Shown: positions 3,794 through 12,740, numbered from the stretch's first letter. The stretch is 15,521 nucleotides of DNA from Caryophanales bacterium UBA1744 (GCA_002314915.1 DCHU01000021.1:1-15521); one strand, 5' to 3'. Notes: a model not told the origin generated them from the letters alone. Numbers and translations: made by a program.

Positions 3794-4573
3794 ATGAACA
3801 AGACATTAACAAAACTCTTATTTTCATCCCTTTTCGTCTTAGCCTTAGCATCGTGTGGATCTAAGCCAGTCGAGCAGCCATCAAGCGAGCCAGAGGAAGC
3901 CAAGACATCAGAAGTCGTTGAGCCATCAGGGCCATATATCCCTGAGAAGGAATCCTATAAAGTCGCCTGTGTTGGCGACTCACTCACCGCTGGCCATTAC
4001 TGGTCAAGCCAGGCATACCCTGTCTATCTCCAAAGCTATTTCAATGAGAACGGCATCTCCGGCATTAACTTCGATGTTAAGAACTGCGGCGTTAACGGCA
4101 TCTCCATCACCGGTTATGGCGGATCATGGGATGACCCAGCAAAGAAATACGTTCTTCAGGATGTCTACACCCAGACAGTCACCTATCAGCCAGACATCAT
4201 CTGCATCTTGTTAGGAACGAACGACGCAACAGGATGGGAGAACGCTAAAGACATCTTCAAGGATGGCTACAAATCCCTTTTGGAATCGTTCAGAACCGAT
4301 ATTCCAGATGCGAGCATCATCATGATGACCCCGCCTCCAACAACAGGAACCAACCAGTTCAACATCCCTGGCGACACAATCGTTGATGTTGTTGACCCAA
4401 TCATCAGAAGCATCGCTGAAGAAGAGGAAGTGGAACTCATTGATACCGAGAAAGTATTCTCAGCCTACAATCCATTAAGTGACCTCATCAGAGACGATAA
4501 AGTTCACCTCTCCGTCAAAGGCGCAGAGCTTATGGCGGAAACCGTCGCTAACGGAATATTCGACTTAATGTAA
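3794..4573 (+). CDS. SGNH/GDSL-type esterase lipoprotein
   Basis: The 259-residue protein has a lipoprotein signal peptide (KTLTKL, hydrophobic core, lipobox LASC with Cys21), then a Pro/Glu/Ser-rich spacer to about residue 50. The catalytic domain shows all SGNH blocks. Block I is VGDSLTAG with nucleophile Ser63, block II has Gly102 in NCGVNGIS, block III is GTND at 141-144 with Asn143, and block V is DKVH with Asp235 and His238. It would hydrolyse ester bonds outside the cell, attached to the membrane. Members deacetylate glycans or cleave lipids, and acetyl-xylan or peptidoglycan O-acetyl esterase activity is possible; the substrate cannot be told. The ATG has GAGG (3782-3785) eight bases upstream. 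A terminator follows, so it is monocistronic. Confidence 0.9.
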   Translation: MNKTLTKLLFSSLFVLALASCGSKPVEQPSSEPEEAKTSEVVEPSGPYIPEKESYKVACVGDSLTAGHYWSSQAYPVYLQSYFNENGISGINFDVKNCGVNGISITGYGGSWDDPAKKYVLQDVYTQTVTYQPDIICILLGTNDATGWENAKDIFKDGYKSLLESFRTDIPDASIIMMTPPPTTGTNQFNIPGDTIVDVVDPIIRSIAEEEEVELIDTEKVFSAYNPLSDLIRDDKVHLSVKGAELMAETVANGIFDLM

Positions 4574-4582
4574 AAGAAAATG

Positions 4583-4614
4583 ACTCTCTAATAACCTTAG
4601 GGAGTTTTCTTTTT
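4583..4614 (+). terminator. Rho-independent terminator after the SGNH esterase gene
   Basis: The stem ACTCTCTAA / TTAGGGAGT (4583-4591 with 4597-4605) has nine pairs with one wobble and a TAACC loop. It is followed by TTTCTTTTT. Confidence 0.9.
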
Positions 4615-4691
4615 GGCCATTCTCAGCCATTTCTTTAGAAATAACGCTCAACTAAGCATTAAACCGCCCAATATGCCTCAAAAGAGAAAAG

Positions 4692-4726
4692 AGCAAAGAA
4701 AAACACGGCCAATCGACCGTGTTTTA
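4692..4726 (-). terminator. Rho-independent terminator of the leftward lipoprotein block
   Basis: The stem AAAACACGG / CCGTGTTTT (4701-4709 with 4718-4726) has nine pairs and an eight-base loop. On the minus strand it is followed by TCTTTGCTCTTTT. It lies just past the stop codon of the 285-residue lipoprotein. Confidence 0.88.
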
Positions 4727-4736
4727 AGTCTAAGAA

Positions 4737-5594
4737 TTAGAAATCAGCAGGTTTCTGATAGACATCGATGATGAATGCCTGGTAATCGAAGCTGTATTCG
4801 AAGATGACGAGTGCCTCATCGCCGACTGCATAGTAGTAATAGTCGAGGTCATAGCCATCGTACTCTTTGATACGATCATATGTCTCAGCGGAGTCGTTGC
4901 ACTTCATGATGTACCATCCGTCCTCGATCAACTGGTTGAAGTACCATTCCTCGAGGTCATAGTAGCAGCCGTAAACCTGAATCTCGCAAGCCTCGGTGTT
5001 GTAGTCCTCTTCGATGAACATCAGGAACTTGTAGGTGTAATCACCTTCAATCGTAGGCAATCCGTGATTCTTTCCAAGGACTTCCTGGATCGCGAGTTCT
5101 GGATATTCGTTCTCAGGGATGTAGAGGTAGTTGTAGACGAATAAGCCTAAGCATGGCTTGCTGTTGTAAGTGGATGGGGTGCCAACAATCTCTAAACCGA
5201 GGTTCTTGCCGACTAAGCAATCCGCGTACATGACGTCATATGTGTAATAGGTGTATGTGTCATAGTCGATGTAAGTGTTCTCGCCGACATTGACGACATA
5301 CATGTTCTCTGCGCATAAGGTTGCGTAGTTGTTGAATGCCTCGCTGGCGAGGTCATCTGTTGCATAGTAGAGATAGAAGGTGATCATAGGGTCGCCATAA
5401 TCATCTTCGCTCACCTTGTATTCGAAATCATCGCACTGGAGATATGGGATGACTCCATGTACTGCGTCATAGCAGTCATTTGCAGCGGTCTCACCCCATG
5501 GGTTATCGCTGAAGTCTGGGCGGTATTCGCCAGATTCGCCACAGCTTGCTAATGCAAATAATGCCGCTCCAAGTAATAAAACGCTCTTTTTCAT
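4737..5594 (-). CDS. Tyr-rich acidic lipoprotein, 285 residues, unknown function
   Basis: The signal peptide is MKKSVLLLGAALFALASC with lipobox LASC and lipidated Cys18. The mature part is strongly acidic and rich in tyrosine. No family is recognised. It seems to be built from two modules of roughly 100 residues. The second begins YPELAIQEVLG, continues LPTIEG, and has a YFNQLIEDGW segment. The same pattern occurs in the 377-residue lipoprotein of the same block. The start lies only two bases after the stop of the upstream gene and no clear ribosome binding site is seen (GATAGATAG only), so translational coupling is likely. It is the last gene of the block, before a strong terminator. It is probably an extracellular binding protein; that is inference from its export and acidic, aromatic composition. 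Confidence 0.85.
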   Translation of the reverse strand: MKKSVLLLGAALFALASCGESGEYRPDFSDNPWGETAANDCYDAVHGVIPYLQCDDFEYKVSEDDYGDPMITFYLYYATDDLASEAFNNYATLCAENMYVVNVGENTYIDYDTYTYYTYDVMYADCLVGKNLGLEIVGTPSTYNSKPCLGLFVYNYLYIPENEYPELAIQEVLGKNHGLPTIEGDYTYKFLMFIEEDYNTEACEIQVYGCYYDLEEWYFNQLIEDGWYIMKCNDSAETYDRIKEYDGYDLDYYYYAVGDEALVIFEYSFDYQAFIIDVYQKPADF

Positions 5595-5596
5595 AA

Positions 5597-8500
5597 CTAT
5601 CTATCAAATGTTGCGTCATCGAATGTGGCATATGAATCTGGATCCATATCGCCGCCGTCGTATGTGACGAATAAGTGGCTAGCGCCGATCTCTAACTTCA
5701 ATTCCTTGCCGTTTGAGCATTCGAATGTATAAACGTTTCCGGATTTTGACTTGAGTGTAAATGTGACTTCAATTCCTGCGTCAACGCATGTGAATGTTCC
5801 TGTGCCATCTGCGTTGACGACGACTGTTGCGCCATAGCCCATTAAGCCATCTTCGCCTGACCATGTTCCCGTGACGGTTGATGGGATGATGGCTGAAGTT
5901 GCTGCGACTGTGATATCGATTGTGCCTGTGACGCCTGTCTCAGCATCTTTACATGTGATTGTTGCGGTGCCTGCGCCAACACCTGTGACTGTGACAACGC
6001 CTGTAACCTTGTTCACGTTAACAGTTGCAACGCTTGTGTCGCTTGAGGTGTAGCTCAAGTTCTTCTTTGTGACACCCTCATTGAGCGTTGTTGTGATAGT
6101 TGTAGCCTCGCCCTGGTTGATTGTTGTCTTCTCAGCGGTCAAAGTGATTGATGAGACTAATGTCTCTGCCTTGACTGTGACTGGGAGAGTTGTGGTAACG
6201 CCATCCTTGTTTTTGAAGGTGATTGTTGCGGAACCGGCAGCAACTGCCTTGACTGTGAAGTAGTTGCCGTTCTTCTCAACTGTTGCGACTGCTTCATCGC
6301 TTGATGTAGCGGTGACGTCTGTATAGTAAGCATTTGATGGGCCAACTGTTGCAGTGACACCATCGCTTCCACCTGCGATAAGTTCCATAGAGGAGACGAA
6401 TTTGCCGCCCTTGGTTAATGCGATTGATGTTGCAGCGATATACTTCTTGAGAGCCTCGCCTTCCCAAATGTGAGTGTTGCCGAGTTCAACATCAACGGTC
6501 TTTAAATAGATCTCTGCGTTGTTATCAACGATCTTCATCTTGAGTGAGCCTGCAGCGCCCTTGAATACATATGGAGCGATTGACTTGTTCTCAACATCAT
6601 ATGTGTCATATGTGAATGTGTAGACGAGTGCATCGCCTGTTTCAGGTGTCAATGTGACCTTTGCGCTTGTGGTATCAGTGATTTCAACTTTGAGCTCATA
6701 GTACTTTAAGTTGATGATTACATCATCAGCTAAATATGTTCCAAGCACTGACTCTGGAAGGAATTCCTGTCCTGTGATTGTGAATGTGATCTTGTTTGAC
6801 TCAACTCCGTTAGCAGCGACTGCGTAAACCTCGACAGTTCCGGCCTTAACAGCGGTTAATAATCCTGTCTCAGAGATTGTTGCGATTGTTGAATCGCTTG
6901 TTTTCCATGTGACGTTCTTGTTTGTTGCGTCTTCTGGAGCGATATTCGAAACGAATAACTGTGATGTTGCGCCTTCTTTGATTGAAGTGGTTGAGGAAGC
7001 GATTGTGACGCCGGTAACTGGAACTTCAACGAAGTCTGTGTGGTCATGGCATGTCTCATCGTGATAGAAGACAAAGCTGTTCATGCAGAGGTTGAGGTTT
7101 CCGCCGACCATGTTGGACTTGAAGTAGAGTCTGACCTTTGTTGCTTTAGCAAATGTTCTAGACATGATCTTGAGGTTGCTCAAGTAGTTGAGGTTGATCT
7201 TGCCGAATTCATCGACCATCTCTTCCTTCATGTCGATTGGGTCTGACCAAGTCTCGCCATCGCTTGATGTTGAGATATAAGCCTCGCTCAATAACTTGAT
7301 GGCGTCATTCTTCTGATTTGACTTATGCAAAGCATAATAGAATGAGAGACCTGTAACTTCCTGGTCACCGAAGTCGAAGTCGACTGCGGAATAGAAGCCA
7401 TAGTTCATGAACTTAGCAGCGGATGGCTGAGCAACGAGAACAAGTCCATCGTTTCCGAATGAGTCGGTGTTCTTAGCCTCGAGCGTTGTGATGCCGTGTC
7501 CTGTGATTGTGTAGTTAGCGGTTGTGGTAATGCCGTTTGCAGCGAATACCTTTGTGAAGGCTGGATCGCTCATATAGTCTGAGCCATCGCCTGGGTCTTC
7601 TTTATCTTCGGAACCTGTGATTGTTAAGTCATAGACAGCGTTCTCTTTGTTGATTTCAGCTGCTGCATTGACCTTAACCTTCAAGTGGTTGGAATAGATA
7701 TATGAACCATCCTTTAAGAGGTATGCGACATAAATCTCTGCTTCGCCAGTTCCGACGCCAGAGATGTATTTGTGCTTTGCTGTCCAGTTCTCTTTGTAAT
7801 CGGTTGAGGCAACATCTGCATTGGTTGATAACCAAGTGTAGTTCATGATGTTGGTGTTCTCTGGGTTGATTGTGAGAACGCAATCGACTGATTCATCGAT
7901 ATCTAAGACCAAGTCATGCGTTGCATCTGACTTGTGCTCGCCCTCAAGAGCGATGCTCAAAGACTCTGCATAGACATCAGGGACGTAGGAATCGCCCTTC
8001 ATCTCTGCGTATGTGTAGCAGTTAGAGCCGTTAGGTGCCTCAGGCAAATCGATTGGGGAAGTTGTTGTTCCGTAGTAATCGAAGACGATTTCAACGCCGT
8101 CATCGCTGTTATCGGATACCGAACCGATGATCTTTGAGAATCTTCCATCTTCTCCGAGCTGGAATGCGATAGCGGTCAAGTCCTCACCGCCGACCATTGG
8201 GTCGCCATAGAACTCGAATGCCTTAGCGTTGATTTCATCAATCTTGGATGCCTTAACGTACCAAGCGCCCAAGATATACTCAACGTCATCAACTGAAATT
8301 GCGTCTAATAAATGTGGGATTGAGAAATATGCATTATAGATGCCTAAGTCTGCATCTCTATATCCGTTTGAGACCCAGCCATCGTAGACATATCCCTGAC
8401 CTTTGGTCCAGTATGCATAGTTATCGCCCTGATAATCATGGTAGATGGAGTAGCGGTACATGCCGGTGTATCCCATAGATGCGGCTGTGTAGTCATCAAC

Positions 8501-8767
8501 GACCGTGAATCCGTTGACATAGTACTCGTATGCCTCTTCCTCATAAGTCTCATCGGCGTAGACCTGAGCGTAGTGGACTGTGACATTTGAGTAGTCACCC
8601 TTCAAAGCGTCCTCGAAGTTTGCCTTGTTGTTGATGATTGAGCCAGCACCAGGTAAGTAGTAGCTGGATTCATCCTTGCTTGATTTCTTTCCTTTTCCTC
8701 CGCAAGCAACAAGTCCTAAACCTAAGACCATCGCTGCAGATAAATATAAAGCTTTCTTTGATTTCAT
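5597..8767 (-). CDS. Large surface lipoprotein with Big_2 (Ig-like) domains, 1056 residues
   Basis: The signal peptide ends in lipobox LVAC (Cys22), followed by a Gly/Lys/Ser linker. Residues 50-250 form a Tyr-rich domain without a recognised family. A degenerate Ig-like segment lies near 270-370. A beta-rich, jelly-roll-like region covers about 372-575. Clear Big_2 domains follow at about 583-668, 778-865 and 868-953, each with the pattern VTWKTSD...ATI...G...AVKAGT. Two further modules that start GTYL (about 675) and GTWS (about 960) look lipocalin-like and similar to each other. Big_2 domains occur in adhesins and surface enzymes of Gram-positive bacteria. No catalytic motif was seen. The ribosome binding site AAGGAGG (8776-8782) is strong and overlaps the stop codon of the upstream gene, which supports co-transcription. 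Confidence 0.88.
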   Translation of the reverse strand: MKSKKALYLSAAMVLGLGLVACGGKGKKSSKDESSYYLPGAGSIINNKANFEDALKGDYSNVTVHYAQVYADETYEEEAYEYYVNGFTVVDDYTAASMGYTGMYRYSIYHDYQGDNYAYWTKGQGYVYDGWVSNGYRDADLGIYNAYFSIPHLLDAISVDDVEYILGAWYVKASKIDEINAKAFEFYGDPMVGGEDLTAIAFQLGEDGRFSKIIGSVSDNSDDGVEIVFDYYGTTTSPIDLPEAPNGSNCYTYAEMKGDSYVPDVYAESLSIALEGEHKSDATHDLVLDIDESVDCVLTINPENTNIMNYTWLSTNADVASTDYKENWTAKHKYISGVGTGEAEIYVAYLLKDGSYIYSNHLKVKVNAAAEINKENAVYDLTITGSEDKEDPGDGSDYMSDPAFTKVFAANGITTTANYTITGHGITTLEAKNTDSFGNDGLVLVAQPSAAKFMNYGFYSAVDFDFGDQEVTGLSFYYALHKSNQKNDAIKLLSEAYISTSSDGETWSDPIDMKEEMVDEFGKINLNYLSNLKIMSRTFAKATKVRLYFKSNMVGGNLNLCMNSFVFYHDETCHDHTDFVEVPVTGVTIASSTTSIKEGATSQLFVSNIAPEDATNKNVTWKTSDSTIATISETGLLTAVKAGTVEVYAVAANGVESNKITFTITGQEFLPESVLGTYLADDVIINLKYYELKVEITDTTSAKVTLTPETGDALVYTFTYDTYDVENKSIAPYVFKGAAGSLKMKIVDNNAEIYLKTVDVELGNTHIWEGEALKKYIAATSIALTKGGKFVSSMELIAGGSDGVTATVGPSNAYYTDVTATSSDEAVATVEKNGNYFTVKAVAAGSATITFKNKDGVTTTLPVTVKAETLVSSITLTAEKTTINQGEATTITTTLNEGVTKKNLSYTSSDTSVATVNVNKVTGVVTVTGVGAGTATITCKDAETGVTGTIDITVAATSAIIPSTVTGTWSGEDGLMGYGATVVVNADGTGTFTCVDAGIEVTFTLKSKSGNVYTFECSNGKELKLEIGASHLFVTYDGGDMDPDSYATFDDATFDR

Positions 8768-8780
8768 GTCCTAATCCTCC

Positions 8781-9914
8781 TTAGCAATAAACCGGTATTG
8801 CAATTGTGCCGTAAGACTCGGCGTATAATACATCCACTTCGTGGGTGCCTTTAGAATAGTATGAGTAGTGGGTGCCGCTGGATGTGACGCCTTGGCTTGT
8901 GCCATCACTTGTGGCAAGAGTCCAACCGTCTTTTTCTAGGAGACTGCAGTAGGTGACATAGTCAACCTCTGTTGCCCCGTCGTAATAGAGAGTCAATACA
9001 TCTCCATTTGCCTCTGTTGAGATCCATTTGTATTCGAATGAGAGACTATCGTTCGTGTGCTTTGGAAGATCACCATCCATCACTGAGCAAAGCTCAAGGT
9101 ATGGCCATGCGTTCTCGAACTTGATGAGAAGCATCTCAGCCTCGTATGAGTCATATGTCATGTAAGTGCTGACTGTAATCCATCCATCTGGAGAGGTTAA
9201 GTTGTAGCTATATGCACTAGAACCTCCGCTGGCAGTTACCCAACCGTTTGAGGTTAAGGTGCTCGCATATTTCTGGTCGGCATCGCTTGAGACTCCGTAT
9301 ACATAGACATATCCAGCCATGTAATACGAATCGAATGATCCTTCATATGCTTCGCCCTCTATGTGAGGTAAGTCGTATGACAAGACCGCCTCAACTAGTT
9401 CGGTTGGCCATTCAGTTGAACGATATTCAACCGTATAGCATAGAATGCTGAGATATGTGAATTCCTTGCCCTCAACGACCTCATACTGAACGATTAAGTC
9501 CTTGGTTGCACTCGCTTTAGCGAATGCATAAGAGCTTGCTGCGACATCTGTGAAGCCATAGATTTTTAATTTCTGGGCGTAATCGACATCCGCGCTAGCT
9601 GATACCGGATAGCATTTGACATCCGTGAATTTAATGGTTAAAGATCCGTCGTCACTAGTTTGGCTTCCGATCGATACCGCATAATCTGTAGCTGTGTACG
9701 AAGGTATTGATGATGCGACATCGCCAACCGTGTACTTAAGCATCGATACGACATTCGCATCCCATTCGTGTGATTCGTAGGTTGTCTCATCGTCAACGGT
9801 AAAAGTGGAAGTGATATCCTCACAGCTATTGCCGCAACCTTGCCAACCTCCGTTACCACAGGAAGCCAAAAGGAAAATAGAACCGATTAACAAACATAAC
9901 TTTTTATTGTTCAT
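8781..9914 (-). CDS. Surface lipoprotein with repeated ~100-residue module, 377 residues
   Basis: The longest frame starts at 9971, but the ATG at 9912-9914 is chosen. It has CGGAGGA (9921-9927) seven bases upstream and gives a proper lipoprotein signal, MNNKKLCLLIGSIFLLASC (Cys19). The mature protein is Ser/Thr/Tyr-rich. Two adjacent segments share a pattern: WPTELVEAVLSYDLPHIEG... ending in a TLTSNGW strand, and WPYLELCSVMDGDLPKH... ending in a LLEKDGW strand. The same pattern is seen in the 285-residue lipoprotein of this block. No known domain was recognised. It sits 13 bases upstream of the large Big_2 lipoprotein gene and 72 bases downstream of the protease gene. It probably acts at the cell surface as a binding or scaffold protein. 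Confidence 0.85.
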   Translation of the reverse strand: MNNKKLCLLIGSIFLLASCGNGGWQGCGNSCEDITSTFTVDDETTYESHEWDANVVSMLKYTVGDVASSIPSYTATDYAVSIGSQTSDDGSLTIKFTDVKCYPVSASADVDYAQKLKIYGFTDVAASSYAFAKASATKDLIVQYEVVEGKEFTYLSILCYTVEYRSTEWPTELVEAVLSYDLPHIEGEAYEGSFDSYYMAGYVYVYGVSSDADQKYASTLTSNGWVTASGGSSAYSYNLTSPDGWITVSTYMTYDSYEAEMLLIKFENAWPYLELCSVMDGDLPKHTNDSLSFEYKWISTEANGDVLTLYYDGATEVDYVTYCSLLEKDGWTLATSDGTSQGVTSSGTHYSYYSKGTHEVDVLYAESYGTIAIPVYC

Positions 9915-9943
9915 TACTGTTCCTCCGTTTTGTAATAAACAAA

Positions 9944-9971
9944 AATATAGAAGTATCAGTAAAAAATGCAA
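9944..9971 (-). promoter_or_regulatory. Possible internal promoter before the 377-residue lipoprotein
   Basis: On the minus strand TTGCAT (9971-9966), 16 bases and TATATT (9949-9944) lie between the protease stop and the next start codon. No terminator hairpin is seen after the protease gene, so this would add to read-through rather than replace it. Confidence 0.35.
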
Positions 9972-9986
9972 GAATTAATTTCGACG

Positions 9987-12359
9987 CTATTTTTTGACGG
10001 TGATTGAGGCGCCATTCTCATCAAGAGAATTGACGGTAAATGTCCATCTTAAATCCTTCTTGCTGTTGAGTTTGCCTGAATTAACGAATTGGGATGCGTA
10101 AGTGGACATGTCAAATGTATCACCTTTATGAAATAAAGAATCATCCGATAAAGCGTCTGTTGGTTTATATGTGGCAGTCTTATCGTTTCTGATTAACTGC
10201 AGAATATTGTAGTTTGCATAGCTCTTTCCGAGGACAGAAATTGACTCTTGTCCGGTGTAGTAATAGGTGTTCGACATGGCTGTATATACTTTGCCTAAAG
10301 AAGTGGTTGGATCACTTGTCATTTTGTCAACTGAAACGTTTCTGAATGATGAACCATAAACGAGTCTAGCATCGACATGCCACAATCTAATACCGCCCTT
10401 AGTCGGCCCTTGTGGGTAGTTTTCCTGATACTGATACTTAGAGTCGTGCTCATTCAAACCCGTTGGTGTGTAGTACTCCAAAAGGAGATATTCGTCGAAT
10501 GGTGAATTGCAGTCGTTGAACTCCGGAGACAAAAGAATCATGTCGCCAGATTCCTGGAATGGCTTGATTGTGATTGTGGTGGTCTCGGTTGGAACATATG
10601 GGTCCGTCCAGCCTAAAGACATGATGCTGAATGGGTCGTGGCATCCGACGTTGTAATCCTGCATGCTGAAACCGCCGGCAGGGTTATACTGGCCGCTGTA
10701 ATCATAATAGTCATCAAGACCGAGCATATGACCGGTCTCATGAATGAATGTATGTGCGTCAACGGAACAGTGTGTCGTATCACCGCATCCGTATGTTGAT
10801 TTGCCTGTTGCATTTTTCGCATCCTGGCCCTCTGAGAACAAGAAGTCATATGATGCCCAATGGAATACATTTACCGTTGGATTTGCTAGTGATGATTTGT
10901 TACCGGTGTTCCAGCTTGTATATGCCCAAAGGTTCTCGTATTTGTAATTGTTCATCGAGTAGTAATCTGGAGCGGCGTATATCATGATCAATCCGTCGAG
11001 GAATCCATCTCCGTCCTGATCGTAATCTGTTAAATCATTGCCTAACTTGCTCTTAACAAAGTTGACCGCGCTAGAAGTGAGAGTCTGGACTCTTGAATCT
11101 CCCGAAGTTGAATCGCCGACATAACTAGTGGATAATCCACAGTCAAACCAATCGGTGACCGTTCCATCAAACTGATATTTACCAAAGCTTGCTTTGGAAT
11201 AGTATGAAGATACGGATTCGTATCCAATGTCATCTGCATTTCCGAAGAAGGCAGTCTGAATGTTTTGTCTAAGGCTCTCTTTCTTATCTATAGAGATATA
11301 GTTTGTTGAATCTGATAACCAAACAGGGACAACCAACACTTTTGATTTGCCTTGGGTTGGAGTAGCACCCATTCCCGCAAGGTTATTATGCGCGAAATCC
11401 TGATATGTTTTGTTGATAGGCGTCTTAGCAAGCTGACCCTCCTCAATGACCGTGACGTCGCATGTGGAAGTGTACCCTCCATCAACGCTTGTGGCAGTGA
11501 TTGTTGCCTTACCTACTGATTTAGCAGTGACAATGCCGTTCTCAACTGTTGCAACGCTATTGTTATTTGATGTGTAATTAACGTTCTTGTTTGTGGCGTT
11601 TTCCGGTACGAAAACAGGTGTCAATTCATAGGTCTCTGAGACATGGAGTGAAACACTTCTGTTCTTAAGCGAGAATGACTTGATTGAAACGGAATTAACT
11701 CTTACCTCGCATGTGTCGGTAATGCCGTTTTTAGTGGATACCGTGATTGTTGCAACGCCTGGACTAACGGCCTCAACGACTCCCAATTCCGATACTTTTG
11801 CGACGTTTGTGTCGCTTGATGACCAAGTGATTGCTTTATCTGTTGTTTCAGATGGGGTTATCGATGCGGATAAAGAGAAACTCTCACCAGGGTATAAGTC
11901 TCTTGAATGCTCGCTTAAAGAGACTGATGTTGCCTGAACCTCGTAGACGGTTATCTCACATGATGCTGAAACACCGGATCCATCCTTTGCCGTTGCGGTG
12001 ATTGTGGCGGTTCCAACCTTCCATCCGTAGCATTGTCCTTTTGAATCGACGGACACCGTTGCAGTATCGCTGCTAGTCCATTTTAGCGATGGATCTGTTG
12101 CGTTATTAGGAAGAACGCTGGCCTTTAAAGAAACGAGTTTTCTAAGAGGTAACTCGTATGATGTGTAGTTTAGGGTAATTGAGGTGACTAAAACGATCTC
12201 ATCTTTAGAAGACGAAGTAATGGTCTCACTCGTAGATGAAACATCGCTCCTGATCTCAGACGATGTTGTCTCTAATGATGATGAACTGCCGTTAGATGTA
12301 CATCCCATCAACATTGATGTGAATGCCATTATGAATAGTGGAGTCAGTCTTCTTTTCAT
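9987..12359 (-). CDS. M6-family zinc metalloprotease lipoprotein with three Big_2 domains
   Basis: Counted from the ATG at 12357-12359 the protein has 790 residues. The signal peptide ends in lipobox LMGC (Cys20), followed by a Ser/Thr-rich linker. Three Big_2 Ig-like domains occupy about residues 56-140, 142-224 and 225-308, each with a WTSSD- or YTSNN-like core and a VGTATIT-like strand. The catalytic domain follows. HETGHMLGLDDYYDY begins at His540, with the HExxH zinc ligands and Glu541 as general base. The nearby GGFSMQDYNVG and DPFSIMSLGW segments are typical of immune-inhibitor-A-like M6 peptidases. A DYDQDGDGFLDG segment could bind calcium. The enzyme would digest proteins outside the cell while anchored in the membrane. 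A TATAAT lies seven bases before the chosen ATG and no ribosome binding site is seen, so a leaderless mRNA is likely. It is the first gene of the leftward block. Confidence 0.9.
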   Translation of the reverse strand: MKRRLTPLFIMAFTSMLMGCTSNGSSSSLETTSSEIRSDVSSTSETITSSSKDEIVLVTSITLNYTSYELPLRKLVSLKASVLPNNATDPSLKWTSSDTATVSVDSKGQCYGWKVGTATITATAKDGSGVSASCEITVYEVQATSVSLSEHSRDLYPGESFSLSASITPSETTDKAITWSSSDTNVAKVSELGVVEAVSPGVATITVSTKNGITDTCEVRVNSVSIKSFSLKNRSVSLHVSETYELTPVFVPENATNKNVNYTSNNNSVATVENGIVTAKSVGKATITATSVDGGYTSTCDVTVIEEGQLAKTPINKTYQDFAHNNLAGMGATPTQGKSKVLVVPVWLSDSTNYISIDKKESLRQNIQTAFFGNADDIGYESVSSYYSKASFGKYQFDGTVTDWFDCGLSTSYVGDSTSGDSRVQTLTSSAVNFVKSKLGNDLTDYDQDGDGFLDGLIMIYAAPDYYSMNNYKYENLWAYTSWNTGNKSSLANPTVNVFHWASYDFLFSEGQDAKNATGKSTYGCGDTTHCSVDAHTFIHETGHMLGLDDYYDYSGQYNPAGGFSMQDYNVGCHDPFSIMSLGWTDPYVPTETTTITIKPFQESGDMILLSPEFNDCNSPFDEYLLLEYYTPTGLNEHDSKYQYQENYPQGPTKGGIRLWHVDARLVYGSSFRNVSVDKMTSDPTTSLGKVYTAMSNTYYYTGQESISVLGKSYANYNILQLIRNDKTATYKPTDALSDDSLFHKGDTFDMSTYASQFVNSGKLNSKKDLRWTFTVNSLDENGASITVKK

Positions 12360-12366
12360 GCGGTGC

Positions 12367-12391
12367 ATTATACAATGTATGCGCGTATTGT
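12367..12391 (-). promoter_or_regulatory. Promoter of the protease gene with overlapping dyad
   Basis: On the minus strand a perfect TATAAT occupies 12372-12367. An ACAAT...ATTGT inverted repeat (12372-12376 and 12387-12391, ten bases apart) overlaps its upstream side and is a candidate repressor site. No good -35 hexamer was found. The upstream ATG at 12366-12368 lies inside the -10 element and is unlikely to be used. Confidence 0.5.
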
Positions 12392-12665
12392 GTGATAAAT
12401 ATCATCTGCTCTCCTAGCTTTGCGGATAAATAACAAATGTAAATAAACAAATGATTGTCATCTAGTCTTTCATGCGATTTTGAAAATATACATAAATGTA
12501 TGTTCGATTATATGCCTGATATAGTGACATTTTGAGTCATATATTGACTACATCAAATAACAACAATGTCATATAACACACGCTTATACGATAAATAATA
12601 TAAGACACTAACGAACGACAACCACATGGAATAGAACATATGTTTATTTCGCCTTTTATCATCGC
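12392..12665. other. AT-rich gene-free region with several inverted repeats
   Basis: No coding frame is supported here. The region contains ATACAT-AA-ATGTAT (12488-12501), AGTCA-TATAT-TGACT (12535-12549) and an outer pair GACATT (12526-12531) with AATGTC (12565-12570). It separates two divergent lipoprotein genes and could hold regulator sites for either. No certain promoter for the rightward gene was found in it. Confidence 0.5.
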
Positions 12666-12736
12666 GGAAGATTGTGATAAAGAGTGGTCTAGTTCATACA
12701 AATAATCTTCCAGAAAGGATTGAACAAAAAGTTCAA
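12666..12736 (+). promoter_or_regulatory. Leader of the Cys/His-module lipoprotein: long stem, ribosome binding site and hairpin
   Basis: An 8-bp inverted repeat GGAAGATT (12666-12673) / AATCTTCC (12704-12711) spans the region just before the ribosome binding site AAAGGA (12714-12719). A perfect hairpin TTGAAC-AAAAA-GTTCAA (12720-12736) then lies between that site and the ATG at 12741. The linear gap is 21 bases, too long for normal initiation. Folding the hairpin reduces it to about four, so the hairpin may be needed for translation. A weak promoter, TTGTGA (12672-12677), 17 bases, CATACA (12695-12700), is possible inside the long stem. Confidence 0.5.
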
Positions 12737-12740
12737 CATT

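Noticed and set aside
9915..9971. Upstream ATG (9971) for the 377-residue lipoprotein
   Set aside because: It would add a second hydrophobic segment and overlaps a possible -35. The ATG at 9914 has a strong ribosome binding site and a clean signal peptide.
12720..12740. TTG start at 12720 for the Cys/His-module lipoprotein
   Set aside because: The AAAGGA site directly abuts this codon, and the extra residues only lengthen the region before the signal peptide. The ATG at 12741 gives a standard lipoprotein start.
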